From an uncultured Bacteroidia bacterium (GTDB lineage Bacteria > Bacteroidota > Bacteroidia > Bacteroidales > F082): DNA of 64,000 nt. The stretch lies in the NCBI GenBank assembly GCA_902801625.1, contig CADCJI010000007.1, positions 1 through 64,000 on the forward strand. The letters run 5' to 3'. Positions 59,508 through 64,000 of this stretch are shown here, in pieces. The translations under genes and the position numbers were made by a program. The notes under the pieces were generated by a model that saw only the letters and a list, made by a program, of their open reading frames with translations, ran no database searches and had not been told where the DNA came from. The number at the start of each line of letters is the position of its first letter. The first letter of the stretch is position 1.

Positions 59508-59604
59508 ATGGCTTATGGCCAATGGCTCATGGCCCGCTTCAACAATAAACTCTGAATTTGACACCTTGGGTGAAACGAGCCATAGGCCATGAGCCATAAG
59601 CCAT
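59508..59604. repeat. Inverted repeat of ATGGCTTATGGCC units
   Basis: The left arm ATGGCTTATGGCCAATGGCT and the right arm, complementary with small slips (AGCCATAGGCCATGAGCCAT and AAGCCAT), enclose about 50 bases. Units of ATGGCTCATGG recur in both arms. Intergenic, downstream of the acylphosphatase; could also act as a transcription barrier. Confidence 0.7.
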
Positions 59605-59636
59605 TGTAACTGAACAACTATAAACTGACAACTGAT

Positions 59637-60341
59637 ATGATAGACTTCTCCAAAATCCTCTTCCTCGACATCGAGACCGTCTCCCAAGAGAAATCCTACG
59701 ACCAACTCTCGGAGCGGATGCAGAAGCTTTGGTCGCACAAGGCTGAACAGCTGAACCGCGACAATCCTGAACTCGGCCCTGCCGACATCTACGACCGTGC
59801 AGGCATCTATGCGGAATTCGGCAAAATCGTCTGTATTTCGGTCGGGTTCTTCAATGGCAACCGTTTCCGCTTGAAGTCATTCTACAGCCACGACGAGAGA
59901 ACGCTGCTCACCGAGTTTGCCGAGATGTTGAATCGCCACTATAATGCACCCGAAGCCCAACTCTGCGCCCACAACGGCAAAGAATTCGACTTTCCCTACA
60001 TCGCTCGCAGGATGCTTGTCAACGGTATACAAATCCCTAGAATCCTGCAAGTTGCAGGCAAAAAGCCATGGGAAACCAACTTCATTGACACCATGGAACT
60101 TTGGAAGTTCGGAGACTATAAGACCTTCACTTCCTTGGATTTACTTTGCGCCATCTTGGATATCCCTACCCCGAAAAACGACATCAACGGCAGCGAAGTG
60201 GGTCGCGTGTATTGGCAGGAAAACGACCTGGAACGCATCAAGACCTATTGCCAGAAGGATGTGCTCGCCATCGCACAACTCATGCGTCGCTACCACTACC
60301 TGCCGCTCATCCCCGATGATTGCGTGGACTACACCAACTGA
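59637..60341 (+). CDS. 3'-5' exonuclease, DEDD superfamily (PolB-like)
   Basis: A 234-residue protein of the predicted 3'-5' exonuclease family (PF10108). ExoI motif ILFLDIETVS (Asp10, Glu12), ExoII LCAHNGKEFDFPYIARRM, ExoIII near RIKTYCQKDVLAIAQLMRRY, so the DEDD acidic set appears complete. Acts on single-stranded or mismatched DNA 3' ends by analogy. Followed 2 bases later by a Cas4-like nuclease gene, suggesting a two-nuclease DNA-processing unit. Confidence 0.88.
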   Translation: MIDFSKILFLDIETVSQEKSYDQLSERMQKLWSHKAEQLNRDNPELGPADIYDRAGIYAEFGKIVCISVGFFNGNRFRLKSFYSHDERTLLTEFAEMLNRHYNAPEAQLCAHNGKEFDFPYIARRMLVNGIQIPRILQVAGKKPWETNFIDTMELWKFGDYKTFTSLDLLCAILDIPTPKNDINGSEVGRVYWQENDLERIKTYCQKDVLAIAQLMRRYHYLPLIPDDCVDYTN

Positions 60342-60343
60342 AC

Positions 60344-61867
60344 ATGCACATTCTTTCCAAATCGACATATATCAAAGGGTTGCAATGCGAGAAGGCATTG
60401 TATATGCAAAAGAAGCACCCTTATCTGCGCGACAAGCTCAGCATCGAGCAAAGAGCCAAGTTCCAGCGCGGCACCGATGTGGGTGTGCTGGCACACGAGG
60501 TCTTCCCCGGCGGCATCGACATGTCGCCCAACTCGCCGTCACAGTTCCCTAAGAAAGTGCAGGAAACCTGGGACAACCTTAGCAAGCCTGAAGTTAAAGT
60601 AATGTACGAGGCTGTCTTTCAGCACAATGACACGCTCATTATGCTGGATATGCTAGTCAGGGACGGCGACAAATGGTTGGCCGTGGAGGTGAAAAGCTCG
60701 ATGCGACTCAGCGACACCTATTATAATGATGCCGCCCTTCAATACTATGTGCTGCATGGCTGTGGAGTGCCACTCAGCGACTTCCGCCTCATGTACCTCA
60801 ACAGCGACTATATGAAGGAGGGCCCCATCGATGTGAAGCAACTGTTCAAGATGGAGTCGGTGATGGATTATGTTGTTGAAAGAGAAGCTTTTGTAGCTAA
60901 TAATGTGGAAAAACTGAAAGCCGTGGTCGCCTTACCACATTCGCCTCTGGTCAACATCGGGACGCAATGCAACAATCCTTATCCTTGTGATTTTCAAGGC
61001 CATTGCTGGAAGCTTATTCCGAAAAACAGCTTCCTTTTCACCACCGCGATGGACGACGAGAGTTTGTTCCAAAACTATTTCAATGGCGTGAATACCAATG
61101 CCAAGATGCTCCAACAAATCGAGCCTGATTCCGAAGAAGCCCATCAGATTGAGGCCTTGGAGACCAACTCGTATTACATTGATTACAAGACACTTTACTC
61201 GTTAGCTCCACTACCCAAGCCCAAATCCATAGCCTACTTGAACCTTTTGCTCCACCGTCCCGCAGTGCCTGAAATAGATGGAACAAGGCCCTACGAAGAG
61301 ATGATTTTGGCTTTTGCATTGCAAGGTGAGTACGAGCGGGACGCAGCCATAGATCCCTTACCACCCACAAGTCAGCGCGGGGATGACATGGCTGCTGCAG
61401 TAGCCATGGATCCCATACATCCCACAAGCCAACACAGGGATGACATGGCTGCTGCCGATGGTTGTTTCGTTTGGGACTGCTTTGAAGACCACAGCCGGTG
61501 GAAAGAATCCATCGATTTGCTCATCGAAAAACTTTCTCATTATGAGCAGATTGTATGCTTTACGCCGCAAAACCTCAGTACCACCCTACTCCGCCATGAG
61601 ATCATTCAAAACCAAACCATTGGTTACAAGGTCTTCAACCTTTTCGAGGTGCTGCAAGAGGCCCATTTTTACCATCCAGCCATCAAACGGGGACTCACCT
61701 TACAACGCCTTGAAACGGCACTTTTTTCCGAGTCTAAACTGTTCGAACACAGCCGAATTATCCTCGAAGCCACCAGCAACGACCTCTTAGGTTATCAACA
61801 GGCACGAGAAGATTTAATCGCTGAAAATGAAATTGTTGCAAAAACTTATCAACTCCTTTTCAAGTAG
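60344..61867 (+). CDS. Cas4-like PD-(D/E)XK nuclease with DUF2779 domain
   Basis: A 507-residue protein. N-terminal nuclease (about 1-230): Cys15 (KGLQCEKALY), His-containing GTDVGVLAHEVF, Asp in IMLDMLVRDGD and the EVK core (WLAVEVKSSM), and a cysteine cluster CNNPYPCDFQGHC that with Cys15 can hold a 4Fe-4S cluster as in Cas4/AddB. The C-terminal part (about 270-507; DYKTLYSLAPLPKPKSIAYL, EEMILAFALQGEY, DLLIEKLSHYEQI) is the DUF2779 region. An in-frame tandem repeat (61343-61455) splits it. Probably acts with the preceding exonuclease; no cas genes or CRISPR are nearby. Confidence 0.85.
   Translation: MHILSKSTYIKGLQCEKALYMQKKHPYLRDKLSIEQRAKFQRGTDVGVLAHEVFPGGIDMSPNSPSQFPKKVQETWDNLSKPEVKVMYEAVFQHNDTLIMLDMLVRDGDKWLAVEVKSSMRLSDTYYNDAALQYYVLHGCGVPLSDFRLMYLNSDYMKEGPIDVKQLFKMESVMDYVVEREAFVANNVEKLKAVVALPHSPLVNIGTQCNNPYPCDFQGHCWKLIPKNSFLFTTAMDDESLFQNYFNGVNTNAKMLQQIEPDSEEAHQIEALETNSYYIDYKTLYSLAPLPKPKSIAYLNLLLHRPAVPEIDGTRPYEEMILAFALQGEYERDAAIDPLPPTSQRGDDMAAAVAMDPIHPTSQHRDDMAAADGCFVWDCFEDHSRWKESIDLLIEKLSHYEQIVCFTPQNLSTTLLRHEIIQNQTIGYKVFNLFEVLQEAHFYHPAIKRGLTLQRLETALFSESKLFEHSRIILEATSNDLLGYQQAREDLIAENEIVAKTYQLLFK
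61343..61455. repeat. In-frame tandem repeat of about 57 bp in the DUF2779 gene
   Basis: Two diverged units (GCAGCCATAGATCCC ... GGGATGACATGGCTGCTGC and GCAGTAGCCATGGATCCC ... GGGATGACATGGCTGCTGC). Each has complementary ends, so each is a small palindromic element. They translate as two units of the kind DPxxPTSQxxDDMAAA. Confidence 0.8.
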
Positions 61868-61913
61868 TTGATAACTTCCCGAAAAGAACTTCATCGGGGC
61901 AGACTTTAATTTG

Positions 61914-61921
61914 TACTTTTG
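61914..61921 (+). promoter_or_regulatory. -7 box TACTTTTG of dnaB
   Basis: TAnnTTTG element about 53 bases upstream of the dnaB start. Confidence 0.55.
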
Positions 61922-61974
61922 CCCTTCGAAAACGAAGATTCAACAGAGTTAAAACGAGCTAAGAATTTCATTTT

Positions 61975-63534
61975 ATGCCTAACGATACTATCACCCGCCG
62001 TCCTTTCGGCGACACTGCGAAACGCAATTTAATGACCCCCGAACAAGTCTTTGCCAACCAGGGGCGCATCCCACCTCAAGCCACCGACCTCGAGGAAGTG
62101 GTACTTGGCGCCCTCATGTTGGAGAAGGAAGCCGTCAACGAGGTCATTGACATCTTGTCACCCGAAGCCTTCTATTTGGACAAGCACCAGAAGATTTTTG
62201 CCGCCATCAAAGCCCTATTTGGAAAATCCGAACCCATTGATATCCTGACCGTTACCAACGAGCTCAAGCAGCGTGGCGAGTTGGAGATGGTGGGCGGCGC
62301 CTATTATATATCGAAACTCACCAATCGAGTCGTCTCAGCGGCCAACATCGAGTACCACGCCCGTATCATCATGCAGAAACACATTCAGCGTCAGCTGATT
62401 CTGCTTTCGTCAGACATGATTCATGAGGCTTTTGAAGACACTACCGATGTATTCGACCTGTTGGACAAGGCAGAGAACAACCTCTTCCAAATCAGCGAGA
62501 ACAACCTGCGCCGCAGCTACGACTCGATGCAAGACTTGGTGAGCAAAGCCATCAAGGAGATCCAAAATGCCAAAAACGCCGATGACAAGCTGCGCGGCGT
62601 GCCTTCGGGCTATACCGAGCTTGACCGCATCACGCAAGGCTGGCAGAAATCCGACCTCATCATCCTGGCCGCCCGTCCCAGTATGGGTAAGACCGCTTTC
62701 GCGTTGAATTTGGCGCGCAATGCGGCTGTCAACTTCAACCGTCCGATTGCCTTCTTCTCTTTGGAAATGTCATCTGTCCAACTGGTTACCCGTCTGATTT
62801 CGACCGAGACCTCACTCACTGCCGACAAGCTGCGCAGCGGCGACTTGGCCGAATACGAATGGCAACAGCTGAACACCAAAGTCACCCCATTGACCGATGC
62901 ACCCATCTTCATCGATGACACGCCACAGCTCTCCATTTTTGAGTTGCGCGCCAAATGCCGCAGACTGAAGCAACAGCATGACATCCAGATGGTTTTCATT
63001 GACTACCTGCAACTTATGACTGCCAAAGGCGATAAAGGCCTAAACCGCGAACAGGAAATCAGCACCATTTCACGCTCACTGAAGAGTTTGGCCAAGGAAT
63101 TGGAGATTCCCGTTTTGGCGCTATCACAGTTGAGCCGTAGCGTAGAGCAACGCCCTGGTTCCAAGAAGCCCATCCTCTCAGACTTGCGTGAGTCGGGCGC
63201 CATCGAGCAGGATGCCGATATGGTGATGTTCATCTATCGTCCTGAATATTACAAAGATGGTGTGGATGCCGAGGATAAGCCTAAGGGCTATACCATCATC
63301 GACATTGCAAAACATCGTAATGGTAAGCTTGGCGAGGTGGAATTGAGGTTTGTCGGACAATATGCCCGTTTTGAAGAACTGGAACAAGGTTTCGACAACA
63401 GCAGCTTCACCTCCATCGGTCCCAACAACCAGTTTGACAGCCCATCACAAGTCTTCAGTTCTAAGATGAACGACGACGACAGTATGGAGTCCTATAACCC
63501 TTCTATCACTACAGATGAACCCACCCCCTTCTAA
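61975..63534 (+). CDS. dnaB: Replicative DNA helicase
   Basis: A 519-residue hexameric helicase that unwinds DNA at the replication fork. N-terminal domain (LEEVVLGALMLEKEAVNEVI, about 37-56), linker, RecA-like domain with Walker A ARPSMGKTAFALN (about 232-244), H2 Walker B MVFIDYLQLM (about 340-349), the DNA-binding QEISTISRSLKSLAKEL loop and the arginine-finger region. The C-terminal tail after about 460 is low-complexity and acidic, typical of Bacteroidetes DnaB. No intein. Confidence 0.97.
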   Translation: MPNDTITRRPFGDTAKRNLMTPEQVFANQGRIPPQATDLEEVVLGALMLEKEAVNEVIDILSPEAFYLDKHQKIFAAIKALFGKSEPIDILTVTNELKQRGELEMVGGAYYISKLTNRVVSAANIEYHARIIMQKHIQRQLILLSSDMIHEAFEDTTDVFDLLDKAENNLFQISENNLRRSYDSMQDLVSKAIKEIQNAKNADDKLRGVPSGYTELDRITQGWQKSDLIILAARPSMGKTAFALNLARNAAVNFNRPIAFFSLEMSSVQLVTRLISTETSLTADKLRSGDLAEYEWQQLNTKVTPLTDAPIFIDDTPQLSIFELRAKCRRLKQQHDIQMVFIDYLQLMTAKGDKGLNREQEISTISRSLKSLAKELEIPVLALSQLSRSVEQRPGSKKPILSDLRESGAIEQDADMVMFIYRPEYYKDGVDAEDKPKGYTIIDIAKHRNGKLGEVELRFVGQYARFEELEQGFDNSSFTSIGPNNQFDSPSQVFSSKMNDDDSMESYNPSITTDEPTPF

Positions 63535-63545
63535 ATGATTGAGCT

Positions 63546-64000
63546 ATGAAGAATGACAACAAGAAAGCCCCACATTCCAAAAGCAATCCATTGAAATTCA
63601 ATGTATCCGAACCGGCACAGCTGATGGATTTCCTCATGAAGAAACTAGACGGCATCAGCCGCAACAAAGCCAAGCGCATGTTGGCTAACAAAGTCGTTTC
63701 GGTCGACGGAAAGCGCACCACCCAGTTCGATTTCGCCCTTGAGCCTGGCATGGTGGTCGAAATCGGCAAGCCTACTTCCAAAGAGCGCTTCCGCAGCCCT
63801 TGGCTGAACATCGTCTATGAGGACAAATATCTCTTGGTCATCGACAAAAAGGAAGGTCTGTTGACCAACAGCCCTACCAAAGAGAAAGACACGGCACAAG
63901 GCATTCTGAACAACTATTTCATCTACACCCAGCAACGCTGCCGTGCCCACACCATCCACCGCCTCGACCGCGACACTAGCGGACTGATGCTCTTCGCCAA
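63546..64000 (+). CDS. RluA-family pseudouridine synthase (partial, runs off the end)
   Basis: 151 codons are visible. An S4 RNA-binding domain (about 15-75; LMDFLMKKLDGISRNKAKRM, VVSVDGKRTT, GMVVEIG) precedes the catalytic start (WLNIVYEDKYLLVIDKKEGL), and the signature HRLDRDTSGLMLFA with the catalytic Asp lies at the very edge. Isomerises uridine in 23S rRNA or tRNA. Starts 11 bases after dnaB, so possibly co-transcribed. The rest lies beyond base 64000. Confidence 0.92.
   Translation, partial: MKNDNKKAPHSKSNPLKFNVSEPAQLMDFLMKKLDGISRNKAKRMLANKVVSVDGKRTTQFDFALEPGMVVEIGKPTSKERFRSPWLNIVYEDKYLLVIDKKEGLLTNSPTKEKDTAQGILNNYFIYTQQRCRAHTIHRLDRDTSGLMLFA

Noticed and set aside
60344..61867. CRISPR-associated Cas4
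   Set aside because: The nuclease core is Cas4-like, but the DUF2779 C-terminus and the absence of cas1/cas2 or repeats argue against a CRISPR role.

Overview
The window is a chromosomal segment of an uncultured-type Bacteroidales bacterium. Four observations support this. Promoters carry the Bacteroidetes -7 element TAnnTTTG, often only a few bases before the start codon. Five secreted proteins end in type IX secretion (T9SS) sorting domains. Bacteroidetes-typical families are present (DUF3244, GLPGLI, BtuG-like propeller, PnuC, YbjQ, DUF2007). Housekeeping genes (trmD, rplS, aroC, smpB, clpB, trkH, dnaB) are normal for the group. No rRNA, tRNA, CRISPR array, complete insertion sequence or prophage is seen.

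Region 1 (1-10.9 kb): a vitamin B12 acquisition operon on the minus strand starts at a complete cobalamin riboswitch (about 6000-5841). It encodes two T9SS-exported surface proteins, a BtuG-like beta-propeller lipoprotein, a small cysteine-rich CWC protein and a BtuF-like binding lipoprotein. A large T9SS adhesin with seven InlB-type repeats and a T9SS subtilase follow.

Region 2 (11-24.5 kb): trmD; an rplS that is internally deleted and frameshifted as given; secreted proteins; a TPR membrane regulator; a GltS-type transporter; a split chromate transporter; a GLPGLI-PNGase F-like fusion; a toxin-antitoxin remnant; aroC; smpB.

Region 3 (24.5-39.2 kb): cell-envelope and transport genes (beta-barrel, beta-helix lipoprotein, M23 peptidase, an LTA-synthase relative with an altered active site, a YbdG-type channel, PnuC, EamA), a Ser/Thr kinase, and an MqsR-like/Panacea-domain toxin-antitoxin pair.

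Region 4 (39.2-49.7 kb): the most unusual part, a ten-gene minus-strand array apparently read from one promoter. Seven genes encode secreted proteins with a CsgG/LpoB/FlgO-like N-terminal domain. Six of these are fused to different C-type-lectin-like heads (FGE-sulfatase/SUMF1, DUF1566/Lcl, Fibrobacter-major-paralogue) and one to a membrane tail. Three LPP20/FlgP-like secreted proteins are interleaved.

Region 5 (49.7-64 kb): clpB, decayed DUF3667-like genes, an orphan HExxH protein with a DUF1232-like tail, trkH, DUF2750, an S4 protein, a DUF368 undecaprenyl-phosphate translocase, DUF493, acylphosphatase, a DEDD exonuclease paired with a Cas4-like/DUF2779 nuclease, dnaB and a partial RluA-type pseudouridine synthase.

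A theme across the window is short palindromic repeats. Several lie in frame inside genes (BtuF-like protein, TPR regulator, chromate transporter, esterase, DUF2779 nuclease), resembling Rickettsia palindromic elements. A 129-bp structured element occurs twice, each time just before a promoter.
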